From an uncultured Pseudomonadota bacterium (GTDB lineage Bacteria; Pseudomonadota; Gammaproteobacteria; Methylococcales; Methylomonadaceae): a DNA stretch of 50,846 nt. The position numbers were made by a program, and so were the translations under genes. This document shows, piece after piece, positions 1-9,703 of the stretch (position 1 is its first letter; each line of letters begins with the position of its first letter). The notes under the pieces were generated by a model. It did not search any database and was not told the origin of the DNA. It worked only from the letters and a program-made list of their open reading frames with translations. The stretch covers positions 1-50,846 of the forward strand of contig CAILJB010000067.1 in the NCBI GenBank assembly GCA_903834465.1, read 5' to 3'.

Positions 1-139
1 GTTTGTTACTCACTTCGTCATCTACAATAATGATTCCAGAAGGGAGTTTTTTCGCATTGGGAATTAAGCCTGCTTTAAAGTGATTCCAAGCAGTTCGATA
101 ACCAATGCCTTGTTTTTTTGCGTAATCTGATAATTTCAT
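1..139 (-). mobile_element. tnpA: IS607-type transposase/resolvase TnpA, N-terminal part
   Basis: About 46 codons are visible before the window edge cuts the gene. The start reads MKLSDYAKKQGIGYRTAW, followed by a segment with IPNAKKLPSG and IIVDDE. This is the MerR-like helix-turn-helix that opens IS607-family serine recombinases, which move the element through a circular intermediate and leave no terminal inverted repeats. The catalytic serine domain and any tnpB partner would lie outside the window, so it cannot be said whether the element is intact. The family call rests on the pattern of the opening helix-turn-helix; a stand-alone MerR-like regulator is possible but less likely. Confidence 0.75.
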
Positions 140-153
140 GCATATAAAATACC

Positions 154-197
154 ATCTTTTTCTATTTTTTACCATGGTTTTTTTAAAAGAAAAAGAT
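154..197. repeat. Imperfect palindrome upstream of the transposase
   Basis: ATCTTTTTCT (154-163) and its exact reverse complement AGAAAAAGAT (188-197) flank a 24-base loop that contains the palindrome ACCATGGT (171-178). It sits just upstream of the transposase start and just downstream of the oxidase terminator. IS607 elements have no terminal inverted repeats, so this could be a promoter-region structure, part of the terminator T-tract, or the boundary of the insertion. Confidence 0.55.
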
Positions 198-223
198 ATC
201 GCTCCCACCATTTCGGTGAGAGC
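184..223 (-). terminator. Rho-independent terminator of the multicopper oxidase gene
   Basis: On the minus strand GCTCTCACC pairs with GGTGGGAGC (201-223, one mismatch, 5-base loop). Seven bases later comes a T-rich stretch, CTTTTTCTTTT. It lies ten bases past the oxidase stop codon and would end that transcript before the transposase gene. Confidence 0.7.
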
Positions 224-233
224 AACAAATGTT

Positions 234-1922
234 TTACTCAACAGAAAACTCGCGCATCATGCCCATGTCTTCGTGTTCTAAATTATGGCAATGATACAAA
301 AATAAACCTTTGTAATCTTGAAATGGTTTAATAATTCGCACTTTTTCCATCGGCATGACCAGCACGGTATCTTTCAAACCACTATCAATAAAGCCTTCGC
401 GCACGGTATCGTAATCGGTGGTATCGCCAGAAATACTACGGCTGGCAATTTCAAATTGCTGACCATGTAAATGAATCGGATGTGCCATTGATAAATTCAT
501 ACCACCCATCATGCCCATTCCACCACTGCGTTTCATTTCACCGCCGTTATTATGTTGGTCATGTTCATTAGACTTATTGTCCATTTTCATACCACCCGCG
601 CCATGTGCGTGGAAGATTTCAATTAACTGCACGCTGCCTACTTTCACACGTTCAAACGGCAACGGATTATTGAATTCGTACGCATGCCCATTAAGCAACA
701 TTGACATCGGTGCTTCAGAAATACCAATCGGTAACGGATTATTTGGATTGGCTGTATCGCTGATTTCATAGCGTTTAAATTTCGATAATTTCATTGGCAA
801 TTTTGGACTGTCGCTGACTTTGCGTGTTACACGCATGGTGCAAATCGGATATTCGCTGCCAACAGGTAAACCGCCGTGATTCATCCCCATGCTCATTTTG
901 GGCAACACGCCTGAGAACGCTAAACTTTTTAATGTGATAGTGGTGCCTTCGTTGCGTCCGCTGAAATCTGCCCACACATCTAACCGTTCACCCGGTGCAA
1001 GCATGACGTAAGGTTTTGTTTCGGGTTGTTCTAACAAACCACCATCAACGCCAATCACCGTGACGGGCATGCCATCATCCCATGCTAATTTGTAAATACG
1101 CGAAGTGGAACCATTCATGACACGGAAACGATACGCGCGACTTGCAACATCTAAATGAAAATTTGGGAAACCATTAACTAAAATTTTATCGCCCGTAAAA
1201 CCGGTCATTTTATTGTGCATCATGGGCGAATAAACAAGCTGATTTTGACTATCGAATTGTTTATCTTGAATCACCAACGGGATTTCATATTCACCAGACG
1301 GCAATTCTAACGCGGCTTCTTCTTCGTCATTAACAATCAACGCGCCGCCTAATCCAAAATAGAATTGTTTAGCCGTCGCACCATGTTGATGAGTGTGATA
1401 AATATTCATGCCTGCACGATTAACCACTTCAAATTCATAAACCAACGTTTCGCCAGAATCAATTGTGTATTGCGGATGACCGTCCATCACTTGCGGAACA
1501 TGCAAGCCATGCCAATGTGTCACCGTTGGTTGTGATAAACCATTGTGCAGATAAATACGGACTTTTTGTCCTTTTTGCAGGCGAATAATGGAACCCAAAT
1601 ATGAATTTGGAATATCGACCACCGTATTTTTTGGACCTTTGATTAAACGCGCCGAATATTGCAACATGTTCGTTTTTGCGCCGTCCAAAATGGAAATTGC
1701 CGCCGGTTTGCAAAATAAATCCAATTCAACATCAGGATGAAAATTCGGAGACGCTTTGTTAGGCGTAATTTTCGGATACATCAGCTCGTCAGTGTGTTTA
1801 TTGTGCATCATCATTCCCATGCCTTCCATGGCGCGAGCTAAATTCGGCACAGTCGTAAATCCAAGTAAGCCTAAACTTGATTGCCCTAAAAAACGACGAC
1901 GGGATTCATTAAACGCGCTCAT
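234..1922 (-). CDS. Tat-exported multicopper oxidase (CueO/laccase-like)
   Basis: This 562-residue protein is a three-cupredoxin copper oxidase that should act in the periplasm, oxidising Cu(I), Fe(II) or phenolic substrates with reduction of O2 to water. The N-terminus has a twin-arginine signal (RRRFLG at residues 8-13, then a hydrophobic run ending near ALARA-like residues 28-31). The copper ligands are all present: HWHG at 136-139, HTHQH at 176-180, HPIHLHG at 481-487 and HCHNLEHEDMGMM from 544. A Met/His-rich insert (about 440-480) lies just before the third ligand motif, as in CueO, where such a segment binds extra Cu(I). The start has a strong ribosome site (GAGGAG). It is a single-gene unit with its own promoter and terminator. 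The copper-detoxification role is inferred from family; a manganese or phenol oxidase role is possible. Confidence 0.9.
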   Translation of the reverse strand: MSAFNESRRRFLGQSSLGLLGFTTVPNLARAMEGMGMMMHNKHTDELMYPKITPNKASPNFHPDVELDLFCKPAAISILDGAKTNMLQYSARLIKGPKNTVVDIPNSYLGSIIRLQKGQKVRIYLHNGLSQPTVTHWHGLHVPQVMDGHPQYTIDSGETLVYEFEVVNRAGMNIYHTHQHGATAKQFYFGLGGALIVNDEEEAALELPSGEYEIPLVIQDKQFDSQNQLVYSPMMHNKMTGFTGDKILVNGFPNFHLDVASRAYRFRVMNGSTSRIYKLAWDDGMPVTVIGVDGGLLEQPETKPYVMLAPGERLDVWADFSGRNEGTTITLKSLAFSGVLPKMSMGMNHGGLPVGSEYPICTMRVTRKVSDSPKLPMKLSKFKRYEISDTANPNNPLPIGISEAPMSMLLNGHAYEFNNPLPFERVKVGSVQLIEIFHAHGAGGMKMDNKSNEHDQHNNGGEMKRSGGMGMMGGMNLSMAHPIHLHGQQFEIASRSISGDTTDYDTVREGFIDSGLKDTVLVMPMEKVRIIKPFQDYKGLFLYHCHNLEHEDMGMMREFSVE

Positions 1923-1958
1923 AACATCTCCTCAGACCTGAAGTCTTAAATTGAAAAG

Positions 1959-1975
1959 TGCGACAAAATGTCGCA
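1959..1975. promoter_or_regulatory. Perfect palindrome in the oxidase leader
   Basis: TGCGACA and TGTCGCA form an exact 7-bp inverted repeat around AAA. It lies just downstream of the predicted transcription start and 37 bases before the oxidase start codon. It could be an operator for a regulator or an RNA hairpin at the 5' end of the message. It does not sit between -35 and -10, where MerR/CueR-type sites lie. Confidence 0.5.
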
Positions 1976-1985
1976 GTCGGTTTCG

Positions 1986-2014
1986 AGTTTAGGTGAGAAT
2001 GTAGGCGTGTTCAA
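1986..2014 (-). promoter_or_regulatory. Predicted sigma70 promoter of the oxidase gene
   Basis: On the minus strand TTGAAC (2009-2014) and TAAACT (1986-1991) are separated by 17 bases. The predicted start is near 1979, giving a leader of about 57 bases. The 17-base spacing differs from the 19-base spacing typical of CueR-activated promoters. Confidence 0.5.
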
Positions 2015-2187
2015 GTTAAATTAACATGACGCAAAGGTTGAAAATTACGGTTTTTAAACGTAAAGAAAAAACTAAACGCTAACTTTTTGAACTGGTTAAA
2101 GGTTTTTTTATCTCTCTTGAGCATTTTTAGGTTAAAATGCGACCCTTTCAACCAGCCTTTTTAACTCATTTTAGAGTAAGTAAACAC

Positions 2188-4284
2188 ATGACAGATTTAT
2201 CCCTTTATAGAAATATCGGTATTTTCGCCCACGTTGACGCGGGAAAAACAACGACTACCGAACGTATTTTGAAATTAACCGGTAAAATTCACAAAATCGG
2301 TGAAGTACATGACGGCGCGGCAACCACCGATTTCATGGAACAAGAACAAGAACGCGGTATTACCATTCAATCAGCAGCAACGACCTGTTTTTGGAAAGAT
2401 CACCGCTTCAACATTATTGATACCCCAGGTCACGTTGATTTCACCATCGAAGTTTATCGTTCATTAAAAGTATTAGACGGCGGTATTGGCGTATTCTGCG
2501 GTTCAGGCGGTGTTGAACCACAATCAGAAACTAACTGGCGTTATGCGAACGATTCAAAAGTTTCGCGTGTTATCTACATCAACAAATTAGACCGTATTGG
2601 TGCAGATTTTTACCGCGTGGTAAAACAAGTTGAAGACGTTTTAGCAGCAAAACCGGTTGTCATGACATTGCCAATCGGCGTTGAAGACCAATTCTCAGGC
2701 GTAGTTGATTTGTTGACCATGAAAGCATGGGTTTGGGATGAATCAGGCGATCCATTGAAATACGAAATCAAAGACATTCCTGCGGATATGCAAGCGAAAG
2801 CCGAAGAATGGCGCACAAAATTGGTCGAAGACGTTATTGACCAAGACGAAGAAGTTTACGAAAAATATTTAGACGACGAAATTGCACCAGACATTGATGT
2901 TCTGAAAAAATGTATCCGTAAAGGAACCATTAACATGGATTTCTTCCCGACATTCTGTGGTTCATCATTCAAAAATAAAGGTGTTCAATTAGTTTTAGAC
3001 GGCGTAATTGATTACTTACCTTGCCCAACCGACGTAAATCCACAACCAGAAGTTGATTTAGACGGCAACCCAACGGGTACTTTTGCGGTTGTTGACGCAG
3101 AACGTCCATTACGCGCCTTAGCATTCAAAATTATGGATGACCGTTTCGGTGCGTTGACTTTCTTGCGTATTTACTCAGGTAAATTGGAAAAAGGTACCAG
3201 CGTTTTAAATACTTTCACAGGTAAAACCGAGCGTATCGGTCGTATCGTGGAAATGCACGCCGACACCCGTAACGAATTAGAATCAGCGCAAGCGGGCGAC
3301 ATCGTTGCTGTTTTGGGCATGAAAAATGTGCAAACAGGTCACACGTTGTGCGATCCAAAATTCCCCGCGACATTAGAACCAATGGTATTCCCAGAACCTG
3401 TTATTTCGTTGGCAATTTCGCCAAAAGATAAAGGTGCAGCTGAAAAAATGGGCATCGCGCTTGGTAAAATGATTCAAGAAGATCCATCATTCCACGTTGA
3501 AACCGACGAAGACAGCGGCGAAACCATTTTGAAAGGCATGGGCGAATTACACTTAGATATTAAAGTGGACATTTTACGTCGTACCCATGGCGTTGACGTT
3601 ATCGTTGGTAAACCACAAGTGGCATACCGCGAAACGATTACGCGCGAAGTGGAAGACGAATACACCCACAAAAAACAATCAGGTGGTTCTGGTCAATACG
3701 GTAAAATCAACTACATCATCACCCCAGGTGAACCAGGTTCAGGTTTCGTCTTTGAATCAAGCGTTACTGGCGGTAACGTACCACGCGAATACTGGCCAGC
3801 AGTTGAAAAAGGCTTTAAATCAATGCTTGATAAAGGCGTTTTAGCGGGCTTCCCTTGCTTAGATTTCAAAGTCAACTTAACGGACGGTGGTTTCCACGCG
3901 GTGGATTCATCAGCAATTGCATTTGAAATCGCGGCAAAAGCAGCGTTCCGTCAAACCATGCCAAAAGCAGGGCCACAATTGATTGAACCAATCATGGCTG
4001 TTGACACGTTCACACCATCTGATCACGTTGGTGACGTAATCGGCGATTTAAACCGTCGTCGTGGCATGATTAAATCACAAGATGCAGGTCCAACGGGCGT
4101 TCGTATCAAATCAGAAGTGCCATTAAGCGAAATGTTTGGTTACATCGGTGATTTGCGTACCATGACTTCAGGTCGTGGTCAGTTCTCGATGGAATTCTCA
4201 CATTACTTGCCTTGCCCTAAAAACGTGGCTGACGAAGTAATTAAAGAAGTGACCGAACGTAATAAAGCGAAAGAGAAAAAATAA
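2188..4284 (+). CDS. fusA: Elongation factor G paralogue (stand-alone)
   Basis: A 698-residue translational GTPase that would drive ribosomal translocation or recycling. The G1 motif [13 protein letters not shown] is near the N-terminus, followed by the switch region [20 protein letters not shown] (G3) and NKLDR (G4). EF-G domains II to V follow in order, including the domain IV segment [11 protein letters not shown]. The chosen ATG at 2188 follows GAGTAAG and matches the usual EF-G N-terminus; 17 upstream in-frame codons look untranslated. The gene is not in a str operon (no rpsL, rpsG or tuf beside it) and has its own terminator. Features such as [15 protein letters not shown] resemble the second EF-G seen in many gammaproteobacteria, so a canonical fusA probably exists elsewhere; this is inference. 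Confidence 0.9.
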   Translation: MTDLSLYRNIGIFAHVDAGKTTTTERILKLTGKIHKIGEVHDGAATTDFMEQEQERGITIQSAATTCFWKDHRFNIIDTPGHVDFTIEVYRSLKVLDGGIGVFCGSGGVEPQSETNWRYANDSKVSRVIYINKLDRIGADFYRVVKQVEDVLAAKPVVMTLPIGVEDQFSGVVDLLTMKAWVWDESGDPLKYEIKDIPADMQAKAEEWRTKLVEDVIDQDEEVYEKYLDDEIAPDIDVLKKCIRKGTINMDFFPTFCGSSFKNKGVQLVLDGVIDYLPCPTDVNPQPEVDLDGNPTGTFAVVDAERPLRALAFKIMDDRFGALTFLRIYSGKLEKGTSVLNTFTGKTERIGRIVEMHADTRNELESAQAGDIVAVLGMKNVQTGHTLCDPKFPATLEPMVFPEPVISLAISPKDKGAAEKMGIALGKMIQEDPSFHVETDEDSGETILKGMGELHLDIKVDILRRTHGVDVIVGKPQVAYRETITREVEDEYTHKKQSGGSGQYGKINYIITPGEPGSGFVFESSVTGGNVPREYWPAVEKGFKSMLDKGVLAGFPCLDFKVNLTDGGFHAVDSSAIAFEIAAKAAFRQTMPKAGPQLIEPIMAVDTFTPSDHVGDVIGDLNRRRGMIKSQDAGPTGVRIKSEVPLSEMFGYIGDLRTMTSGRGQFSMEFSHYLPCPKNVADEVIKEVTERNKAKEKK

Positions 4285-4304
4285 GCTCTTTTAAGCTGAA
4301 AACA

Positions 4305-4344
4305 AAAGGCGCAAGTTGCAAAAATGCAGCTTGCGCCTTTTTTT
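4305..4344. terminator. Bidirectional terminator between EF-G and rsmD
   Basis: AAAAGGCGCAAGTTGC (4305-4320) pairs with GCAGCTTGCGCCTTTT across a short loop and is followed by a run of seven T on the plus strand. On the minus strand the same stem is followed by TTTTGTTTT, so it can serve both convergent genes. Confidence 0.85.
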
Positions 4345-4365
4345 GTTCTAGTATTGTTTACTCTT

Positions 4366-4920
4366 TTACAGTGCCTCAAATAACCGATAAGCCACGTCGC
4401 CAGCCACCTTGTCTTTCAATAATTGCCAGTGTTTTGGTAATTGTTCGAGTATTAAACCTGTTTCTGTTTCAATATAAATTTTCGCGTAGGGAGCAAGCCA
4501 GTTTCCTTTATCAAGTAATTCACAGCTTTGCTCAACTAAACCAAATCCAAACGGCGGGTCAATAAACACTATGTCAAATTGCAGTTTAGTTGGTTTGTTT
4601 AAATAAGCCAGCGCATCTAATTGAATCGTTTGAATTTGCGAGGCATTTAATTTTTCTACATTAGCTTGCAATATTCGATACGCTGCCAAATTATTCTCAA
4701 TTTGAACAACTGCTTTTGCCCCACGCGACGCGACTTCGAAACTCAGTGCGCCACTGCCCGCAAATAAATCCAAACATCGACTGTTAAAAATATCCGCTTG
4801 TAACCAATTAAATAACGTTTCTCGCACACGATTAGGTGTTGGGCGTAAACCTTGAACGTTAACAACGTCGATTTGCCGACTGCGCCATTGTCCGCCAATA
4901 ATTTTAATTTTATTATTCAC
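4366..4920 (-). CDS. rsmD: 16S rRNA (guanine-966-N2)-methyltransferase RsmD
   Basis: A 184-residue Rossmann-fold methyltransferase that modifies G966 of 16S rRNA in the small subunit. The family opening IIGGQWRSRQI and LRPTPNRVRETLFNWL are present. So are the SAM-binding LDLFAGSGALSFEVASRGA and the catalytic IDPPFG motif. Length is normal for the family. It is the last gene of a minus-strand run (sdhA, hemerythrin-GGDEF, DUF3147, rsmD), converges on the EF-G gene and shares its terminator. Confidence 0.93.
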   Translation of the reverse strand: MNNKIKIIGGQWRSRQIDVVNVQGLRPTPNRVRETLFNWLQADIFNSRCLDLFAGSGALSFEVASRGAKAVVQIENNLAAYRILQANVEKLNASQIQTIQLDALAYLNKPTKLQFDIVFIDPPFGFGLVEQSCELLDKGNWLAPYAKIYIETETGLILEQLPKHWQLLKDKVAGDVAYRLFEAL

Positions 4921-4962
4921 AAAATAATCAATCCATCTTCCATATAAAAATTGAAATTGAAA

Positions 4963-5313
4963 TTAAATCTGTACACCAAACCAGGCTAACAGTTTAATCA
5001 TACCGAAATAAGCTAACGCCGTGACGAAACATGCGGCGGTTAAACTTAACCAAAAATTCAAACCAACACGAAGTAATAGTGGCAAAGCGATAAACAGTAA
5101 TAACGATGGTACAACTAGCCAAAAAATACCTTGCGACAGTGCCGCGACTGGTTCAATTTCGCCGGTGTCTAAATAAAGCCAAATGAAGGCAAATAACGAC
5201 GTAAGTGGTAAAGAGGCGAGAGCAGCTCCCCAAAAAGAGCTACGTTTTGCTAATTCAGTGACAGCAATTAGAAGAATTGCTGAGAAAATAATTTTTAGGG
5301 CGTATTGCCACAT
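4963..5313 (-). CDS. DUF3147-type small integral membrane protein
   Basis: A 116-residue, very hydrophobic protein with four predicted membrane segments (about 5-20, 27-47, 60-80 and 88-110). The segment ELAKRSSFWGAALASLPLTS matches the conserved part of the DUF3147 family of unknown function. It starts nine bases after the hemerythrin-GGDEF stop codon, so the two are probably cotranscribed. No function can be assigned. Confidence 0.7.
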   Translation of the reverse strand: MWQYALKIIFSAILLIAVTELAKRSSFWGAALASLPLTSLFAFIWLYLDTGEIEPVAALSQGIFWLVVPSLLLFIALPLLLRVGLNFWLSLTAACFVTALAYFGMIKLLAWFGVQI

Positions 5314-5322
5314 AGTGGCTTG

Positions 5323-6855
5323 TTATGACTTGTCTGCGTATAACACATATTTAGATTTACCGGATTGTTTGGCTTGATACATTGCTGAATCGGCATGTTC
5401 TAATAATTCTTCAGGTGTAGATTTATCTTGCGGATAAAGTGTCACCCCAATACTCGCGCTGACGTGTGCAATATCATTATCAAGTTGAATAGGTTCATTG
5501 ATATTATGTAACAATCTATCCAGCAATGTTTCATAATCGCAAGGATTATTCAAATCCCCAAATAGAATGACAAATTCATCGCCACCCAATCGCGCCACAG
5601 TATCATTGGCGCGTAATAATTTAGAAAAACGATGAGCAACTTCTTTTAATAATTCATCGCCTGCGCCGTGACCTAACGTGTCATTTACAGCTTTAAATCC
5701 ATCCAAATCCAAATAACAAATTGCTAATGTGTTACGGCTACGTTCTGCTCTCGCCAATGCTAGATTTAAGCGATCTGCAAGCAAAACACGATTAGGCAAT
5801 CCAGTCAGTGCATCATGATGGGCATGGTGTTCTAATTCGCGTTTGAGTTCGAGTAAATTAGCAACATTGGAAAAAACCGCAACGTAATTCGTTAGTTCGC
5901 CATATTCATTTTTGACCGAAGACAACGTTAACCATTCTTCATCGCGTGGATTATCGGCAATTTGACTATAAACTTCACCGCTCCAGTAACCATATTGTTC
6001 AAGTTCTTGCCAAATTTTTTCAAACAATGCGCCGTATTTTAAAGAAATTTTTAAATCGGGGAGATGCTGCTCCGCCGCATCAGGCAATAAATGTTGACCA
6101 ATCAAATCGGGTAAATGCTTGCCAATTAAATCTGCCGGAGACAATTTTTTTGTGCGGCTAAATGATGGATTGACTTCAATAACGTTTAAATTTTTATCAG
6201 TAATGCAAATGGCATCTAAGGTATTTTCAAATACGTTAGAGGCTAATCGCTGTTTAGCTTCAATTTTTTGACGTTCGACGATTTCCTTCATGAGCTGAAC
6301 TGTTCGATTACAGACATTGTCGTACATCGACAAAATGGCTTGAATAAGCGCATTCATTGCCTCGCTCATTTCTTGTTCGGTTTGGAGTTTGGCTTCGTCT
6401 AAGGTCGCGCCTTCTTGCATGAGTTGAACCATTTTCGCCATGCGTTTATCGCTATCTAAAATGTGAAAAGCCAGCCAGCGTGTTAAAAACGATAATATGT
6501 CTTCGACGATTTGCGTGGCACTTAGCTGACCTTCTTCGTTTTTTAGAAAAATAATTTCATCAATAAATCGACTGTGTGTTGCCTTATGTTTGAGTTCTAA
6601 TTCGTCATCACTAAAATATTGATGCCAAATACCTTCTTCGGTTTGAAAATGATAAATTGCGTAATCGGTTAATTCATTAAAAACAGAATTTAACGTGATG
6701 GAGTCTGCTTGATTAACTAATTGTTTTGCCAGTGAATTTAATAGATAGACAAGTTTTTTATGTTGCTCATCAATGATGGCAATACCCGTATCAAAATTTT
6801 CATTCCACGGAAAAATTTCAATATTGGTGACGACTGGATTATCTGCTTCTCTCAT
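5323..6855 (-). CDS. Bacteriohemerythrin-PAS-GGDEF diguanylate cyclase
   Basis: A 510-residue soluble signalling protein. Residues 14-145 form a hemerythrin domain with a complete diiron ligand set: H32, H69, E73, H90, H94, H131 and D136. A PAS domain follows (about 205-330), then a GGDEF domain with an intact GGDEF active site at 424-428. An RxxD inhibitory site (RAND) sits five residues before it, so c-di-GMP product inhibition is likely. Hemerythrin-linked cyclases are known to change activity with O2 and redox state, so an oxygen-to-c-di-GMP switch is the natural reading. The ATG follows GGGAAGG. It lies 27 bases downstream of sdhA and is probably read with it. The PAS segment contains an odd repeated HLPDL stretch. 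Confidence 0.92.
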   Translation of the reverse strand: MREADNPVVTNIEIFPWNENFDTGIAIIDEQHKKLVYLLNSLAKQLVNQADSITLNSVFNELTDYAIYHFQTEEGIWHQYFSDDELELKHKATHSRFIDEIIFLKNEEGQLSATQIVEDILSFLTRWLAFHILDSDKRMAKMVQLMQEGATLDEAKLQTEQEMSEAMNALIQAILSMYDNVCNRTVQLMKEIVERQKIEAKQRLASNVFENTLDAICITDKNLNVIEVNPSFSRTKKLSPADLIGKHLPDLIGQHLLPDAAEQHLPDLKISLKYGALFEKIWQELEQYGYWSGEVYSQIADNPRDEEWLTLSSVKNEYGELTNYVAVFSNVANLLELKRELEHHAHHDALTGLPNRVLLADRLNLALARAERSRNTLAICYLDLDGFKAVNDTLGHGAGDELLKEVAHRFSKLLRANDTVARLGGDEFVILFGDLNNPCDYETLLDRLLHNINEPIQLDNDIAHVSASIGVTLYPQDKSTPEELLEHADSAMYQAKQSGKSKYVLYADKS

Positions 6856-6882
6856 CGGTACCTTCCCTTAATGTGCAAAAAT

Positions 6883-8709
6883 TCAATATACTCGCGCTTT
6901 GGGCGTAATCATTTCAACGTCATTGGTTAAAGTGTACAAATGCACGGGACGATAATCAATTTTTACTTTATTTTTATGTAACCACGTTAAGGTATGTTTT
7001 AACCAATTCGCATCGTCACGCTGTGGATAATCTTCTCGCGCATGACCGCCTCGACTTTCGTGTCGATTTGCTGCCGCATGAATGGCGACGCTGGCTTGAG
7101 CAAGTAAATTGTCTAATTCCAAGGCTTCGACTAAATCCGTATTCCAAATTAGCGAACGGTCTTTTAAACCCAAATTTTCAAACGATTCGCGTATTGCAGT
7201 AATTTCGGCAACACCTTCGTCTAACGTGGTTTGCGTTCTAAAAACCGCCGCGTTGTTTTGCATGGTCTTTTGCATGGCTAAACGAATGTCAGCCGTTTTT
7301 AATTTTCCATCAGTATTACGGATTTTTTCAAATCGCGCTAAGGCATCGGCATAACATTCTGGTTTTAAATCAGTGTGCGGTTGGTTAGGTGTAATCAATT
7401 CGGCGCATCGTAACGCGGCGGCACGCCCAAAAACCACTAAATCTAATAGTGAATTTGAACCCAAACGGTTTGCACCATGAACCGAAACACAAGCCGCTTC
7501 ACCAATTGCCATTAAACCTTTTACAACTTTGTCCGGAGAAACACCCCCACGCATATAGGGAAGGTTTGGCGAAGCAACTTGTGTTTCAGGACTCAATTGT
7601 TTAATTACAACTTCGGCGTGATAATTGGTCGGAATGCCGCCCATGTTGTAATGAACAGTGGGTAAAACAGGAATTGGTTGTTTTGTGACATTGACACCGG
7701 CAAAAATTCGCGCCGTTTCAGAAATCCCCGGTAAACGTTCATGAAGTAGAGCAGGGGGCAGATGTTCTAAATGTAAATAAAGATGGTCTTTCAATGCACC
7801 GACACCACGTCCAGCATGAATTTCCATCGTCATGGCACGACTGACCACATCGCGTGAGGCTAAATCTTTGGCGGTTGGCGCGTAACGCTCCATAAAACGT
7901 TCACCTTCCGAATTGGTTAAATAACCGCCTTCGCCGCGTGCGCCTTCGGTAATTAAACAACCTGCGCCGTAAATGCCTGTAGGATGAAATTGGATAAATT
8001 CCATATCTTGCAACGGCAAACCCGCACGCAACACCATCGCATTGCCATCACCTGTCACGGTATGTGCGGAGGTGCAGGAAAAATAGGTTCGTCCATAACC
8101 ACCGGTTGCGAGAATCGTTGTATGTGCTTTGAAAAGATGCAACGAACCATCGTCTAAACACCACGCGACAACGCCCCGGCATTCGCCATTTTGCATAATT
8201 AAATCGAGGACAATGTATTCAACGAAAAATTCAGCGTGATGTTTTAAGGCTTGTTGATAAAGCGTGTGCAAAATGGCGTGACCGGTTTTATCTGCCGCTG
8301 CACAAGTGCGTTGCGCTTGACCTTCGCCGTAATGCGTGGTCATACCACCGAATGCGCGTTGATAAATTTTACCATCGGCTGTGCGTGAAAATGGCACGCC
8401 GTAATGTTCTAATTCAATAACAGCAGGAATTGCCTCGCGGCACATGTATTCGATAGCATCTTGATCGCCGAGCCAATCTGAACCTTTAACGGTGTCATAA
8501 AAATGGTATCGCCAATCGTCTTCGCCCATATTGCCCAACGCGGCACTGATTCCGCCTTGTGCGGCAACGGTGTGACTGCGTGTAGGAAAAACTTTGGTGA
8601 GGCAGGCGGTTTTTAAACCTTTTTCGACGGTGCCGAGGGTGGCGCGTAATCCTGCCCCTCCCGCACCGACCACAACCACATCGTATTCATGTGTAATTAG
8701 TTTCGTCAT
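6883..8709 (-). CDS. sdhA: Succinate dehydrogenase flavoprotein subunit
   Basis: A 608-residue FAD protein that oxidises succinate to fumarate in complex II at the inner membrane. The dinucleotide-binding [12 protein letters not shown] is at the N-terminus. The FAD-attaching histidine is H46 in [10 protein letters not shown]. The substrate-site elements [22 protein letters not shown] and [10 protein letters not shown] follow, then the C-terminal [11 protein letters not shown]. It is the bacterial/mitochondrial type A subunit. Unusually, sdhB, sdhC and sdhD are not beside it: lpxC precedes it by 25 bases and a GGDEF gene follows. There is no clear Shine-Dalgarno before the ATG, though the start fits the family. 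The rest of the complex must be encoded elsewhere. Confidence 0.93.
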   Translation of the reverse strand: MTKLITHEYDVVVVGAGGAGLRATLGTVEKGLKTACLTKVFPTRSHTVAAQGGISAALGNMGEDDWRYHFYDTVKGSDWLGDQDAIEYMCREAIPAVIELEHYGVPFSRTADGKIYQRAFGGMTTHYGEGQAQRTCAAADKTGHAILHTLYQQALKHHAEFFVEYIVLDLIMQNGECRGVVAWCLDDGSLHLFKAHTTILATGGYGRTYFSCTSAHTVTGDGNAMVLRAGLPLQDMEFIQFHPTGIYGAGCLITEGARGEGGYLTNSEGERFMERYAPTAKDLASRDVVSRAMTMEIHAGRGVGALKDHLYLHLEHLPPALLHERLPGISETARIFAGVNVTKQPIPVLPTVHYNMGGIPTNYHAEVVIKQLSPETQVASPNLPYMRGGVSPDKVVKGLMAIGEAACVSVHGANRLGSNSLLDLVVFGRAAALRCAELITPNQPHTDLKPECYADALARFEKIRNTDGKLKTADIRLAMQKTMQNNAAVFRTQTTLDEGVAEITAIRESFENLGLKDRSLIWNTDLVEALELDNLLAQASVAIHAAANRHESRGGHAREDYPQRDDANWLKHTLTWLHKNKVKIDYRPVHLYTLTNDVEMITPKARVY

Positions 8710-8734
8710 TTGGGCAGGGCAGAAATTGGATTAT

Positions 8735-9658
8735 TTAATCCGTGTGACGGGGGGTTTCGGCTGAACGCATAAAGGAAATAGGCGCGTCATCTTCGCTATC
8801 AAAACTGACCATTTCCCAAGCATCTTTATTTTCCAAAAGCGTGCGTAATAACCGATTATTTAGACCATGACCCGATTTATGACCGGTAAATTCACCAATC
8901 AAACTGTGACCAAGTAAATATAAATCACCAATTGCATCGAGAATTTTGTGTTTTACAAATTCGTCAGCATAACGCAGACCATCTTCGTTAATCACTTTGT
9001 CATCATCGACGACAATGGCATTATCTAAGCTGCCACCTAACGCTAAATTATTTTCACGCAAGGTTTCAATGTCTTTCATAAAACCGAATGTTCGCGCACG
9101 ACTCACTTCGCGTACAAATGTGGTGGATGAAAAATCCATTGTGGCGGTTTTAACGTGATTTTCAAAAGCTGGATGTTCGAAATCAATGGTAAATGTCACT
9201 TTAAAACCGTTAAACGGTTCGAATGCCGCCCATTTGTCACCCTCTTCAACGCGGATAGGGCGTTTAATTCGCAAATATTGTTTAGGGCAATCTTGTTCTT
9301 GCACGCCTGCCGATTGCAATAAAAATACAAAAGGCCCTGCACTGCCGTCCATAATGGGTACTTCCGGCGCAGAGACATCAATAATGGCATTATCAATCCC
9401 TAAACCCGCAAATGCAGATAACAAATGCTCTACGGTAGAAATTTTCACATCGCCGCAAACCAATGTGGTGGAAAGCGTGGTTTCACCAACATTTTCCGGC
9501 GTAGCTTGAATCGTGACGGGATTTTCTAAATCAACACGGCGAAAATGAATGCCGGTATTCGGTTCAGCGGGATGCAAAGTTAAATAAACTTGTTCACCGG
9601 TGTGCAGACCTACGCCAGTGGCGCGAATGGTATTTTTTAAAGTTCGCTGTTTAATCAT
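8735..9658 (-). CDS. lpxC: UDP-3-O-acyl-N-acetylglucosamine deacetylase
   Basis: A 307-residue zinc deacetylase that performs the committed step of lipid A synthesis. Zinc ligands are visible as H78 in STVEHLLSA and the H and D of [10 protein letters not shown]; the catalytic histidine is in [10 protein letters not shown]. The N-terminus [18 protein letters not shown] is diagnostic. It closes the dcw cluster after ftsZ, as in many gammaproteobacteria. A terminator-like hairpin stands between ftsZ and lpxC, so its expression may rest on read-through or on a promoter not recognised here. Confidence 0.96.
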   Translation of the reverse strand: MIKQRTLKNTIRATGVGLHTGEQVYLTLHPAEPNTGIHFRRVDLENPVTIQATPENVGETTLSTTLVCGDVKISTVEHLLSAFAGLGIDNAIIDVSAPEVPIMDGSAGPFVFLLQSAGVQEQDCPKQYLRIKRPIRVEEGDKWAAFEPFNGFKVTFTIDFEHPAFENHVKTATMDFSSTTFVREVSRARTFGFMKDIETLRENNLALGGSLDNAIVVDDDKVINEDGLRYADEFVKHKILDAIGDLYLLGHSLIGEFTGHKSGHGLNNRLLRTLLENKDAWEMVSFDSEDDAPISFMRSAETPRHTD

Positions 9659-9675
9659 AACGTGAGTTGCCCGTT

Positions 9676-9703
9676 AAAAATAACGCGCCCAGTTGAGCGC
9701 GTT
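9676..9703 (-). terminator. Terminator between ftsZ and lpxC
   Basis: On the minus strand AACGCGC and GCGCGTT form a 7-bp GC-rich stem with an 8-base loop, followed directly by ATTTTTAA. It lies 52 bases past the ftsZ stop and 18 bases before lpxC, so it would separate division-gene from lipid A-gene expression. Confidence 0.65.

Noticed and set aside
2137-2187. 17-codon N-terminal extension of EF-G
   Set aside because: The ATG at 2188 has a good ribosome site and matches the normal EF-G start; the upstream part holds promoter-like bases.
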